Part shown: piece by piece, positions 32,321 through 44,561 of the stretch
How the letters are laid out: each line of letters starts with the position of its first letter
How positions within the stretch are numbered: position 1 is the first letter of the stretch
Assembly: GCA_028274465.1 (NCBI GenBank)
Contig: CM051456.1
Span: forward strand, 90,878,753 to 90,942,752
Source: Plantago ovata
Taxonomy: Eukaryota; Streptophyta; Magnoliopsida; Lamiales; Plantaginaceae
Length of the DNA stretch: 64,000 bases
Reading direction: 5' to 3'
The notes under the pieces: model-generated
Told to the model about the DNA's origin: nothing
The model's input: only the letters and a program-made list of their open reading frames with translations
The model's database searches: none
Made by a program: the position numbers and the translations under genes

Positions 32321-33893
32321 TGTTAGGAAACTTGTAATTTTGATGAGCAATTAACCATGCTAAATTAAGGAAAGTCCAGTAACAAGTACTCTTAAGGTCC
32401 ATAGGAATTTAGAATTTTAAGGACATTGTAAAATAGGAACGTTTGCTGAAGACTTAGAGTAGGTGCTAGATAGGTTAGTTTTACCGCTTATGATGTATCT
32501 TGTTTTGTGAAAAGAAATACAACCTATTGAAGCATTTGTTGATGATGTACTTTGTTTACACAAACAAACTGTTGAAACATTTAGAACCGTTAAGAAACTT
32601 GAAGAATTCGAAGAACTGAAGACTAGAAGATTTCTGAAGACTGGTATCTACAAAGGCACATGTTGCTCAGAAAGTGGAAACTTCAGCAACAGCATTGCAT
32701 AAGTGAAAATCTAAACGACAGAGTAGGTTGTGCTTGCTGAAACTGAGACTGACCACTTGCTGATGAACATTTGTGACCTCTTGCTAAAAGTACTTGCATT
32801 TGCCCTCCAACGTTAATGTTTGAATTTCATTCAAATGAACATTAAATGCAAATCATGCACGCGAAGGACATGAAGACTAGAAGACAAATAAAGGACGCTG
32901 CTGAAAGTACAAAAGCAAGATAATGACATCTTAAGGAACAAAAGCCTTAGAATTTGAAATTCAAACGGCTCCTTGATTCACTATAAATAGAGGTCATCCG
33001 ACAAAGAGTTGAAGTGTGTCAACAACGTGATCAAACTCTCACTTGTGCTTAAACTCACATACCCTTCAAACACTCTTTACTGCCATTGATCCGTTCCAAG
33101 ATCTAAAGCTTGAAAAAGCTACTTGTGAAGAAGTAGTACATACACGACTAAGAAATTAGTTAAGTGTTCTTTCTTTCGAACAAGAACAAGTCTTGACACC
33201 AGAAACAATCAAACTTGTTTACTGCAAAGTATTCAAAGTTTTGTTTCTTAGATTACTTGTTGTAACTGAATAAGTTATAATTAAGTTATCTCATCCCAAA
33301 CCTCTCTAACTGAAAATACACCCTTTCAGGCGTGATATTCAGGGGGAACTTAATCGAGCATAGTGTTGTTGATTAAAAGTCCCAAGTTTGGTGGCGAACA
33401 AGGTTTCGTTCTCTAGTTAGGTTGGAAACGAAGCAAGTGTGCTTTGGTTTCTGTTTGAATCGCTCTAGATAGGTGTTGTAAGGAACCTCAAACTTGTCTT
33501 AGTGGATTCAGTCCTAGAAAGGACAAAGTGGATTAGTTGAGAGATTACGCCATTCTCAGATACCACTATAAAAGTGTTTGTGTGATTTACTTACTGCATT
33601 TAGTTTTCAGCAAAGCATATCAATCTGTACACAGTCACTCACTTCACTTGCTGAAACTATCACTTACTGACAAAGCACTTATTGTATCAAAGACTTCCGC
33701 TCTCTGATTTTAAGTATCAGCAAAACTAGTTACTGAGAAGTAACTTGCGCTTGCTGAGAAAGTTAAGTATCAGCAAACTCATTACTGAAAAGTAATAAGT
33801 ACTTGCTAAGAAAGTTTTTAAACGATGAAAGTTTGAAAAGACTATTCACCCCCACCCCCTCTAGTCTTTTCTTGTTGTTTAAAGGGACCAACA
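32321..33893 (+). repeat. Solo LTR of family G with 5-bp target duplication
   Basis: A 1,573-bp LTR from TGTTAGGAAAC to GGGACCAACA, flanked on both sides by ATTGG (32,316-32,320 and 33,894-33,898). The first part matches the LTR start of element G at 20,223. The right inverted arm has the uninterrupted site (TTAATTGG then TTTTATTTG), the state before insertion. There is no internal sequence, so it arose by LTR-LTR recombination. Confidence 0.93.
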
Positions 33894-34023
33894 ATTGGCT
33901 TTATTTGGACCGACTTAAGAGAGTTGAGATACCAATCGTGTGTCGAACCGTGTGTAGACTCTAATATTGAATCATATGTAGAGAGTTGAATAACTCCTCA
34001 AGGGCGTGGAAATAAAATTAATA

Positions 34024-34278
34024 CTCCCTCCGTTCTCTCATAAGTTCCTAGTTTGACTTTTTTTTGTCAACAACTTTCAACTTTGACTTCAAATTACTTT
34101 TAAAATGTAATAATAAAATATATAACGAAATTATATTATGAAAATATAGAACCTAAATTTTCATAATATAATTTCGTTACATACTTTATCATTCTAGTTT
34201 AAGAGTAATCAGAAGTCAAAACTGAAAGTTGTTGACCGAAAATAGTGAAATCATGAAGCTTATGGGATAACGGGGGAG
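34024..34278 (+). mobile_element. Stowaway-type MITE
   Basis: 255 bp with inverted ends CTCCCTCCGTT and AACGGGGGAG and a TA duplication on each side. The interior is largely palindromic. A half-length relative sits at the matching place in the right arm (about 54,425-54,550). Confidence 0.85.
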
Positions 34279-34754
34279 TATTAATTTATGTTTTATCCAT
34301 ATTTTGACATTTTCATGCTATTCTTGATTAATTCAATTCGGATAGGATCGCTACATATCAACGTTATACATCATTTATCCGTCACATTATTTTATAAACA
34401 AATGTATTTCGATATATATACTACAGAGTAATTCAGAACGTGAAGAGGAAAGCTCAGAAGAAGACTTCTTGGGATTCACTTCAAAAGCGCATTTTATGTT
34501 CCACATCAAGTCATCTCATTTCAACCGAGTACTTTAAAAGAAGTCTTATGCGAAAGTTTTAGCCATGGGCATCCTCTTCTTTATGCTTCCGAACAAATGA
34601 ATTGTTTTTATTACAAATGCAACATTGGAGTTGTAGCTTTATAATCCATCACGTGCATTAAAGTTGCAAAAAAATTAAAGAAAAAAAAATTAAAAAACAA
34701 TATTGTATACATACAAATGTATTTTGATTCATATTATGGCCATACTTGCGTTAT

Positions 34755-35640
34755 GTTGGCCTTTTAGTCATCTGTGTTTTTAATGTTGATCATTATTTAT
34801 TGGGTGAGTTAGAGTGAAATTTATTGAATCCAACTCAAACTCAATTCGTGTAGTTCCATAATAAATTTTATTTGGGTTATCGGATGAAATGAATTATGGT
34901 CAAGTATAATTGGGATCGAATGAATTTATGTGAAAATAAATTTTGAATCAGTTTCTCTTTTGGTCAATTTTATTCTTGTTTTGTAGGATTGGCTCTTGGA
35001 TTAGTAACCTATATATTTATGATGAGTCATCGGATTAAGGTTACACCTATATATACAATTAAAATTAATAGACATTTCTATTAATATTGTGAATAATTTT
35101 CTAATCGGATAATAAAATTAAGAGAGATGTAGCCCATTTAAAATAACCCTAATATAATCTATTAAATCGATTTTAAATTTAGACATATAAAATAAATATG
35201 TGAATATTTGTTGGCCATTTTTGTCATCTGTATGCACAATTCTGATTATTTTCGTTTGGGTGAATACAAGTCAAATTTAAATAGAAGAAACGGTTGTATC
35301 CCACTCAAATTCAAATCGGATAATTTCGAATTAAATTTGATTCGATTTATTTTTTATCATAACAAATTTCGGGTTAAATTTGATTCGATTTATTCAGTTC
35401 GATCAAATATATTTTTGATCTGATGAATTTGTGTCAATATTAATTTGGGTAATTTGGAATCGATTATCTTGTTGTCAACTTTATTATTATGTTGTCAGAT
35501 CAAATCCCGGGTTAAATTTAGATATTTAACCGATATATTTCTGATCCTTTATGGACTAAATTGAATTTTGACATATCAATTTTAACAGGATACGCCCATT
35601 TATATAAAATTAAAGAAATTAAATAATTTCTATTTGTGAA
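34755..35640 (+). repeat. Degenerate tandem duplication
   Basis: Two about 430-bp segments (34,755-35,160 and 35,205-35,640) share an ordered series of diverged words (TTGGCC, CATCTGT, GGGTGA, CCAACTCAAACTC versus CCCACTCAAATTC, TTGGTCAATTTTATT versus TTGTCAACTTTATT). The first unit continues the left arm. No coding region. Confidence 0.5.
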
Positions 35641-36404
35641 TAATCTTCTATTTGGAAGACCATGAACACTTTTTAGCTTCCTTTGTCCACTCTAATTCAT
35701 GAGTTGGAACAGGTCAATTATATGTGAATGCGAATGGGAAAATGAACGGGAATGAGAGACCTGTCATTGTTTTTTCTTATGAGAAGTCGACTGAGAGAGG
35801 TAGCAGCAGCAAGAGAGAGACGTGAATGAGTGTTCAATTAATTTTAAATTTAGGTTGACTATTAATTTTCTATTATGATTGTATAAAGTAATAGCAATTA
35901 ATGAACAAAGTAATTGGTAGCCTGGTGGTTTAGTCTTGTGCTATTTAGCCAAAGGGCTCAGTTCAAATCCTAGCTTTGAATATTTTTGGTAACTATAATT
36001 AAATATTTTCAAATTCATTAATAAATAATTTAATATAATAAAAATAATAAAAAAATCGTCCAATAAATATTAATAAATCGAAAAAATTAAAAAAAATATT
36101 AAACTTTTTATTTTTTGGAGGGCAAAAATGACATTTTATAAAATATTAATATTTTTATTATAATTTATTAATTAAAATATTAATAAGGCGACAAGGCAGA
36201 AGATAAGGCGAAAGGCGATCGCCAAATATTTTTTGGCGAAGTGTTATGAACCATAGATCAGTTTACCTGCCCTCCCTGACCCTAGAAGACCCCTACTTGC
36301 TTTGCTCATCACTAGTTTTCTTTTCTTTTCTTTGTATTATTGTTTTGGAGCATCCTTAATACTCTTTTATTTTTGTATTATTAATAAAAATTGCTTGTTT
36401 CAAA

Positions 36405-36530
<126 letters not shown>

Positions 36531-37464
36531 CATTATCTTATATTCAGTCATCTTAAGATTAAACTTTATCAAGCATCACTTCTCATATAGCCACATCTTA
36601 CATGCTATAAGTGTTGTGGGAGTCAAATGATGGTTGAACTTTGGGAAGTGGACACGATACTTGAAACTCGTCGTTGATTACTCGATGCTTGTTAATTTGT
36701 GATGTTGCTTGTGGTGTTGTTAATTATCAATTGATGATGCGTGGAAGTTTGGTATGTTCATATAAGCAGGTCGAAGGATGCTTGAGTTTGGGGTTGAAAA
36801 TTGAAATATGTTGCTTGGAAAATTACTTATATTTTTTTCTATAAGGAATATAAGCCTGGGAGTTTGGATCATCATTAGACAGAAACTTGGTAAATAAGAT
36901 TAATACTGAATTAGTGATAATAACGTAATTTGACCTCAAATCAAGGAATGCTAATTATCATTAGAGATGATACTTGGTAAATTAGATTAATAGTAATAAT
37001 AACGTAATTTAAGAATATGAGCATTATAGATTCAGATTCTAACAAAATAACTAAATATAGGAATAACTAAATTAGCTCCTTTAATTTTATAAGGTTAATT
37101 TAGTCACAATAAATATAAACAATTTGATATAAGTTTACCATGTATCACTAATTTACTAATTTGATAGAAATTATTAGGAACATCACCAATTTATAATTAA
37201 CCTTTAATTATCATTGTTTCTGCGTTGTCACGTTTCTTTCTCTTATATTATAAAAACTTACACCAACTCATATATTTTATTACATATTGAAATTTTTCAA
37301 CTTGTATATCAAGCAAATTATGCCACGGGGTCTGTGTATTAAAGTAATATAATAAGCCGGTTGATTTACCAAATTGATTGACCTACCAATCAATTTTAAT
37401 CCGTTGATCTTGCTTATCCAATTTCAATATGGTGCGTACATGTGTCATTAGTTAATTAAAAGAT

Positions 37465-37640
37465 GTAGGGTTCGAATTCTGTTGGCGTGATTTTTCTTCA
37501 TTATTTTTATTATTATTTTTATTGAAGGTGTTTGGTTCGAATCTTGTTGGCGTGATTTTTCTCTATTATTTGTATCCTTATTTTAGTTGAAGGTGTTGGG
37601 TTCGAATCTTATTGACGTAATTTTTTTCTTTTTTATTTAT
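37465..37640. repeat. Three tandem ~65-bp units containing a B-box-like word
   Basis: The units share GGTTCGAATCTTGTTGGCGT followed by a T-rich run, at about 37,469, 37,532 and 37,591. The word GGTTCGAATC resembles the RNA polymerase III B box, but no A box or tRNA fold is evident. Confidence 0.6.
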
Positions 37641-38553
37641 TCTCTTCTTAAATTTTTATTTTTTAATATAAATTGTATGACATATTATACTTAATTTTAA
37701 AAATAACCATGATATGTTCTTATAAAAAAAGACATACTTCCCCCGTCCAATAATAAATGTAACACTTGATTTCGTTGAATTTTTCGATGGTCATTTTGAC
37801 CTTAAATTATTCTTAAATCATACGATAAAAATAACTAAAAACGTCATATTATGAAACTAGAATGTTTATATGAAACACTTGACAATATATTCAACTGATG
37901 AAGAATACCAATTAACATGCGAAAAAGATGCATTGCAGATTTTGAAGTTGAATGTTTCCAAAGTCTAGAGATGTATCTGATGGTTCTTAACTCATCGTAA
38001 AAATACTTTTCGTATGTCTAATATAGTTCAATTCAAAACTATTAATTGCATAACTACAAAAACTATATACATTTATATCACATCATTTATATTAAGTTTA
38101 ATTACTCAATTAGTTTTTTTTTTTATTACGTTTGAAGTCATTATGTGAAGATTATATATTCACTCCATTTATTTCAATATATTATTTAATAAAATAATAA
38201 TGTTTTACAAGATTACGCGTACGTGTGTGACACGCTATGACACGCGTAGCGTGTGACGTGGTTCCTAGTACAGTAAATAGACAAATACTAATAAAAATTT
38301 AACCATTTCATAATACAATTTCTTGTTTAAGACCTCTTTCTAAGTTGAGACCGTGAGACCAAGTGATCCGGATCAATCCATTATACTATATCCAATTTCG
38401 CGGGTCATGTTATAACCCGGTTTATTGCTTTTGGATCTTTTAACGGGTTAGGTATAAATATGATAATTCGCCCGCTTTTTTGTTCATTTTCGTTCATTTC
38501 CTTCTTCCCGTTTCAGAGAACCTAGAGAGAGAGAGAGTTTTAGAGAGAGAAAG

Positions 38554-38667
38554 ATGTGTGTGTCGTGTGAATTGAAGCTCCGTCGCCGTGATAAAGCTAC
38601 TGATCGTCGTCTCTGTCGTATCTATTCTCTTCGTCGGCTTCTAGATTGTGTTTTTCAGCTGTTGAAG
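38554..38667 (+). CDS. Exon-like ORF in F1 left half, first exon
   Basis: After a TATA-like stretch and a GAGA-rich leader, an ATG opens 38 codons of a basic, Arg/Cys-rich sequence (MCVSCELKLRRRDKATDRR) ending exactly at AAG/GTGAGT, a consensus donor. The joining exon is uncertain; candidates start at 39,442 and 39,984. I do not recognise the protein. Confidence 0.35.
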
Positions 38668-39055
38668 GTGAGTTTTCGTTTGATTATGTTGTTCTCGATT
38701 GTGTTTTGGAACCCTAATCTACAATTTTATCATATATTTCTTCAATTTTGCTAGTTTTTCTTCTTATTCACGCATTTTCAGATGCTAGATTGATGTCGAA
38801 GCCCTAACTCTACATTTTATCGGTTTGTGTTAGGTTTTTGCAGTTCATCCACACTCTTTGAAGCTTATTTAGCTTGATTTCGTTGTCTGTAAGTGCTTCG
38901 ATGTGTTCATTTCAGTTTGTATATTAGTTTCTGTGATTTTGTTGTCTGTAATTGCTTCGATCTCTTCATTTCTGTGCTTATTTATGTATAATTCAATTAT
39001 AATTCAATTACAATGCAATCTCAAGTATAAGAGTCAGGTCATGAGCTCCTATAAG

Positions 39056-39840
39056 TTTGAGTCTTATTGTTGTTAAGTTTCAGTTTTATTGTTGTTAAGT
39101 TTGAGGTTTATGTATATTATGTTTGAGTTTTACTGAAGTCTGATTTATGTGTATGTCATCTGCTTCTATTAGTTTGAGTTTTATTGTTGTTAAGTTTGAG
39201 GTTTATGTATATTATGTTTGAGTTTTACTGAAGTCTGATTTATGTGTGTGTCATCTGCTTCTATTAGTTTGAGTTTTATTGTTGTTAAGTTTGAGGTTTA
39301 TGTATATAATGTTTGAGTTTTACTTGAGTCTGATTTATGTTTCTGTCATCAACTCCTATAATTTTGAGTTTTATTGTTGTTAAGTTTGAGGTTTATGTAT
39401 ATAATGTTTTGAGTCTTACTTGAGTCTGATTTTTGTTGCAGCAATCATGGTTGTACTTTCGACTTATGATTCTAATGCTGATGCAGATTCTGGTTCTGGT
39501 GTTCCTGTTGCTGAAAATGAGATATAATATTTACTTGAGTATGATTTATGTGTCTGTCATCATCTCCTATAAGTTTGAGTTTTATTGTTGTTAAGTTTGA
39601 GGTTTATGTATATCATGTTTGAGTTTTACTTGAGTCTGATTTTATGTGTCTGTCATGAGCTCCAATAAGTTTGAGTTTTATTGTTGTTAAGTTTGAGGTT
39701 TATGTATATCATGTTTGAGTCTGATTTTATGTGTCTGTCATGAGCTCCAATAAGTTTGAGTTTTATTGTTGTTAAGTTTGAGGTTTATGTATATCATGTT
39801 TGAGTTTTATTTGAGTCTGATTTTATGTGTCTGTTTTATT
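39056..39840 (+). repeat. Tandem ~95-115-bp units with TTTGAG words in F1
   Basis: About seven units share TTTTATTGTTGTTAAGTTTG, TATGTATAT and GAGTCTGATTTATG. An exon-like segment at 39,442-39,532 (after a TTTTTGTTGCAG acceptor; MVVLSTYDSNADADSGSG in one frame) interrupts the array. Confidence 0.75.
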
Positions 39841-39983
39841 CTTCTGTTTTATTAATAATACATTACTGAGGTTTGAGTATATGTTATTTGAGGTTTATAT
39901 GCATTATGTAGTGAGTTATGAAAATATAATCTTTGAAATCTATATGTACTTGATTTTCTTTTTTTATTTTTATAATTTAACAG

Positions 39984-40160
39984 GTTGCTGAAAGGCGGAA
40001 AGCACGAGCTGAAATAATTGCTTCAATTGGTCTGTCTGATGCAAATACAAGGAAGAATCGGTTGATTGAGAGTGTCAGAAACTTTGCAGAAAATGAAAGA
40101 GAACATATCTGCAGTGAGTTTGAGAAAAAGATGGGTCAGAGAAGAAAATTGAAGAAATAG
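39984..40160 (+). CDS. Terminal exon-like ORF in F1 left half
   Basis: After TTTAACAG a 58-codon frame runs to TAG: VAERRKARAEIIASIGLSD at the start, then a charged helical stretch (RNFAENEREHICSEFEKKM) and a basic end. It has the look of a real C-terminal exon, basic and coiled-coil-like, and is followed by a T-rich 3' region. The family is not recognised. It could be cargo captured from a host gene. Confidence 0.4.
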   Translation, partial: VAERRKARAEIIASIGLSDANTRKNRLIESVRNFAENEREHICSEFEKKMGQRRKLKK

Positions 40161-41277
40161 TCTATTGGAAAATTGAATCAATTTTAGAGATATTTGTGAT
40201 TTTTAAGGACCATTAACATGATTAAGGGATCTCTTTATTTTTTTAAATTTTATGACTTTGTTGAGAATTCTGAATTGTATATGAATGTTTTTGTACATTT
40301 TTGTTGTTTAGTTTTTTGGTTTTCAAATATTTTTTTGTTTTGAGTTTTACTTATACTGTGTTTGAGTTTTACTTACTCTGCGTTTGAGTTTTACTGATTC
40401 TCATTTTTTATATGAATGTTGGTAGTTGTTCATTGTAGGCTAGTTTATGTATCCCTTGTTGAATAATTTCTGGTCTTGCTAAACCTTATACTAGCAACAT
40501 GTAAAACTCAAAATAACAACATATATAACTCAATGCAGGAATAATTTTAAGGACCATTCACATGATTCAGTCAGGGATCTCTTTATTTTCTGTAAATTGT
40601 ATGACTTTTTGAGAATTCTCAATTTTATATGAAGGTTTTTGTACACCTTTTTAATACAGATGTAAAACTCAAACAAGCATAATATAAAACTCAAACAAAT
40701 AGCATATAAAACTCAAACATATAAAACATCATTTTATATGAATGTTGCTAGTTGTTCATTGTATGGTAGTTGCTGTTTGAATTAATCCTCAAACTACCAA
40801 CATGTAAAACTCAAAAATAACAACATCTAAAACTCATATACATTATTCCATAGCAAACACATATATATATTACAAACAGTTATACATTACTTTATTACAA
40901 ACATCAGTCTGCAGTGAATTCCAGAAGTAGTTGAACACATCCTCAAAATGTTCCCATTTTTCTTTCTCTAAACCATCAAAAGAGAGTGGTATTTCCTCTG
41001 CAGTGAATTATTATAAAACTCAATCAGTCTATGAATAAAACTCAAGAATCTAAAGAGTAAAACTCAAACAAATTATCCATAAAACTCAAATCAGAATTGT
41101 TACATACAGAACTATTACAAAGAAAAACTCTGAAACTTGGAATCAAAACTCAAACCAATAATACATAAAACTCATATGAAATTGTAACATACAGTACGTT
41201 ACAGAGTAAAACTCAGAAAGTTATTTCATTAAACTCAAACGAATAATACATAAAACTCAAACAAATTGAAAACAAAC

Positions 41278-41728
41278 CTGATTGTTCAAAAGCTGCTTTC
41301 TGCTTATTAGCTGAAGCTTCATGATTATCAGTTTCATGTTCATCACCAAATTCTTCTGCAAATTCTGAATCAATGTTTTCAACAATTCCTTCAGCAAATT
41401 CAATGAAATCATCTTCTGTATCAAATTCTGACTGTCTCATCGCAAATCCTTCTGTAAATTCTGGATCTCTAGGTATTTCATCAATATCTTCAACAAATTC
41501 TTCAGCAAATTCACTGAAATCTTCTTCTTCATCAAATTCGGACTGTCTCATGAAAAATCCTTCAGTGATGAGAACGTCTCCTGTGTCTTCATGATCGACT
41601 TCAACCGCTGGTGAATCCTTAATTTGCTTAGAACGTTTTCTCCTTCTCGAATTCTTCAATTGAGCCAATCTAATCCTCAAATTGTTCAATTCATTCAACG
41701 ATCTAGGAGAGAAATCGTTCATCCTCAT
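41278..41728 (-). CDS. Acidic ORF in F1 right half with internal duplication
   Basis: The minus-strand ATG at 41,728 opens 150 codons to a donor CAG/GTTTGT at 41,277. The start is basic (NSRRRKRSKQ), the remainder very acidic. Two direct repeats of about 35 residues share the pattern EGF-MRQSEFD-E-DF-EFAE--VE-ID. A promoter-like GAGAGAGA leader lies upstream. Acidic N-termini occur in FAR1-type MULE transposases, but no DNA-binding or transposase domain is visible, so that assignment is not made. Confidence 0.45.
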
Positions 41729-42012
41729 ATTCGTTGAAGATAGAAACGATGATGAACACGATGATCAAGGTGGGAATTGAAGCTTTTGTTGCAGAGAGAG
41801 AGATGTGAGGGAGAAACGGCGAGAAGAGAATGAAATATGTCGTCGATTTGAACGGGTTAGGGAGGATGACCCGGTTCAATTTCGGGTTATAACATGACCC
41901 GCGAATTATTAAATGGATCAGCGAGATTTTGATGTATTTTCTAGTTCCTTTGAGTCTCATTTTGGTCTCACGAAACTAGTGGTCTCACAGGAGACGTACT
42001 CTATTTCATAAT

Positions 42013-42591
42013 TAATCTCTCTCTAGACCATCTATTTCTCTCTCCAGATATCAAATCCATCAACGACTTCTACCATCAACGCCACCCCTCCGCGGCTCCG
42101 CCGCCACATCACGTATTCAAATAACACACACATAATTTTACACACTATCTATCTCTATGTTCTCTTCAAATCATATGCTATCCTCCTCCTCCTCCAGCCT
42201 CCGCGAATCGGATCCAGATCATTTCCCATGGCGGCCTCACATGGGCTCCGTGACCTCCAATCGCAGGTTAGCAACATGATATGCGTCGACCTGCGAGATT
42301 TAGCTACGGAAAATGAATTCCTGATGTCGAACATCATCCTACGGCGTCCGTGCATCATTGATGTTGTGCTTCTGAGTTTGTTTGGTTTGGATTGCTGCGG
42401 TATTGATGTTTGCTAAGATTCTTATTTACTACAAGCATACAACCGAATTGGAGCAGGGGAATATGAATCTTGTTGATGAGTTGTGGTGTTGGAAGGGAAT
42501 TTGGGGAGAGTTTTGTGCCTATAGTTCATTTAGAAACTAGATTAGTTTTCTAAACGTATACCACAACTCGCTTCGTTAATTTTCAGTGGTA
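42013..42591 (+). other. Spacer between F1 and E with a short ORF
   Basis: After a CT-rich stretch, an ORF at 42,228-42,416 opens MAASHGLRDLQSQVSNMICVDLRD and has unusually balanced base composition and good start context (CCATGG). It is only 62 codons, has no clear continuation and may be a first exon or a captured gene fragment. The sequence is contiguous with 52,875 onward once element E is removed. Confidence 0.35.
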
Positions 42592-42596
42592 GTAGT

Positions 42597-44548
42597 TGAA
42601 AGTATATATGTCCTAGAGACAACCTACGATAGGGACAATATGTACTTGATTACATGCAGTTATTGTTATTTATTTATGTTCATTTATCTATACATTATTA
42701 AATACAATTGGCATTACATTTTATGAATACATTATTTGGTTGTTTGAATTATTCGATAAAATGTTCCCAAGGACTTAAGGTAATCACCAAGTTAGTGGGA
42801 GCTTGTGTGTCAATAATTAAGTCCTAAAATAAGCCACTAGCTGAAGGTCATTGAGATACGGGATATCAATGATGCGATTGAAGCTAGCATATGTTGCATT
42901 AGATCCTTCGAGGATGTAGTAGGTCTCACTGCTACGAATGAACTTGGTTATTCATGATGAACATATGGACACTTTGGAGAGTGTTGGCATGCCCAACCGA
43001 GAAACCATTTGGTAAAGCTATTTAAGTGTCTATGGTAGTTTCGGTGTGTAGGGTGATGTTAGTAGTCCTTAGACTTGAGGCCAATACTACATCATATGTG
43101 GAATAATGTACTTTGACCATGCGCAACGCTTGCACTCTTAAAGTAGGGTAGATACGGCATGCGTTGGGTACATTAGGAAGCATATGGTGTGAGTGATTGG
43201 GCCAAGATAGGATTCATTCCTCCGTAATAGGTACAAGGAGAGAATACTCACTTCTCATATTTAGTGCGATCATAAAACCGGTGGCCACCGTATGTGAATA
43301 TGTCAAAATGGTGTTTGGACATAATTCATAGATCGACTAATAAGATTGAGAGACAATGAATGGAGTTATTAGAATAGACACATAACCATATTCTAGACTC
43401 ATTCGAATATTCATGAATGAAGGGACCGTATCATCAAAGTACCCTACGCTACAGGTGGTTTGTTTTCCTCACAAACGTTCCTTGCATATTAATATTGTCT
43501 GATAAATTGTCTAGGAATTTATTATGACCTTAATTAGATTGTTGCTTAATATGCAAGGCCCTATGGGTCACACTTCAAGGTGGTGTTTCTACAAATGAGC
43601 TATGTATATTGGATTAAATATTAATTAGATTAATATTAAATTATTATACATAAATATAATAGAGTTATTATTAATTGGATTAATATTAATTTATTATGTG
43701 TGGAATATATTTTAGAATATATAATTAATTGAATTGAATTGGATTTAATTAATTAATTGAAGACTATGCACTTGGGCGGGATTTGAATCAAGGGCCCAAG
43801 AAGAAGAATTGAGGGAGGAATCAGCTGGGCCAATCGGCCCAGCTGATAACTAGCCTGGCGCGTGCATGGCACGCGCCAGGCGAGTAATGCTTGGCGCGTG
43901 CACTGCACGCGCCAGAGCAAACAAAATAGGGGCAGCTTTCAGCTGCCCCACGTGACTCTCTCTCTCTCTCTTGTTTGTTTGACTGACTTATTTAGTTTGA
44001 CTAGGAGATATTATTTATCTGTTTGTTAGTGAGATATAGACTATTGTAGTCTCCTAATCAGTAAGATTTACTTGGATAAAATCTTACGTGATTTTCTGAA
44101 CTAACTTACTGACTAAATCAGAAAGAAAGAAAGAAGTCTTCTATTCTATTCCAACGTAGAAAATTCTCTCTGACAGTCAGAAAGAAATAATTTTCTCTCA
44201 GAAGCTCAAAACACAGAAGAACGTCCTAGCGTTCTTGGTGGATACACTGCCCGTGGATACCGAGGTCTAAGGATACAAGGAACCTGTTGATGAGCAATCT
44301 TGGAGATTCCATTGAAGAAGATTTCATCTCTAACGAAGAAGAAATCAACCAGCCGGACGAGGAGATTGCAAGGCTTTGTTTAGAGATCGAGGAACAACTA
44401 CCCGGTCAATTTGCTTATCTACTGGAGGACACGTAAGTGATTTCTTCCAGTTTAATAAACAATATAGTCATATCAGTTTTAGTGAGATTAAAATTTTTAA
44501 ACTTCCGCTGCTTAGCCTCAGAGGCAAATTTTCTCACTTTTACTAACA
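42597..44548 (+). repeat. 5' LTR of element E
   Basis: From TGAAAGTATATATG to TACTAACA. U3 contains four consecutive perfect hairpins: 43,821-43,846 (11-bp stem, loop AATC), 43,854-43,880 (12-bp stem, loop ATG), 43,892-43,914 (10-bp stem, loop ACT) and 43,929-43,949 (9-bp stem, loop TTC). The end encodes the short acidic ORF. Confidence 0.96.
44290..44432 (+). CDS. Short acidic ORF in E LTR, possible N-terminal exon of Gag
   Basis: The ATG at 44,290 opens 47 codons plus two bases to a consensus donor GTAAGT (44,433); unspliced it ends at TAA one codon later. The product has many Glu/Asp residues (SIEEDFISNEEEINQPDEE). The best acceptor before gag is CTTCTCTAG at 46,635, 10 nt before the gag ATG, and phase 2 plus 10 nt is in frame. 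The 3' LTR copy keeps the ORF with one amino-acid change and one silent change. Alternative: an ordinary uORF. Confidence 0.5.
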
Positions 44549-44549
44549 G

Positions 44550-44561
44550 TGGTATCGGAGC
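44550..44561 (+). other. Primer binding site of E
   Basis: TGGTATCGGAGC, one base different from the usual initiator tRNA-Met complement TGGTATCAGAGC, one base after the LTR. Confidence 0.88.

Larger units (their letters stand above)
31401..34890 (+). repeat. Left copy of inverted repeat
   Basis: The reverse complement of 54,225-55,590 is recognisable along its length, for example around 31,960-32,060 against 54,970-55,080 and 34,730-34,880 against 54,260-54,430. The left copy is longer because of a solo LTR (32,321-33,893), the full MITE (34,024-34,278) and about 440 bp (34,285-34,725) absent on the right. A B-box-like GGTTCAAATCC (31,559-31,569, minus strand) has a counterpart in the right arm. 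No coding region is supported. Confidence 0.8.
38315..42002 (+). mobile_element. Element F1: MULE-like element with two inward transcription units
   Basis: 3,688 bp flanked by ATTTCATAAT on both sides (38,305-38,314 and 42,003-42,012), in the size range of Mutator-like duplications. Both ends carry GTGAGACCAA and a subterminal CGGGTCATGTTATAACCCG in inverted orientation. The left half has exon-like sequence on the plus strand and the right half an ORF on the minus strand, both pointing inward. Introns and centre are filled with TTTGAGTTTTA words. No transposase was recognised. F2 is a second copy of the class. Confidence 0.7.

Noticed and set aside
35920..35985. tRNA-like sequence with A- and B-box-like words
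   Set aside because: No cloverleaf can be drawn; probably a SINE remnant, not a tRNA gene.
42228..42416. Host gene of 62 codons
   Set aside because: Start context is good, but no continuation, domain or 3' end is visible; kept only as a possible fragment.
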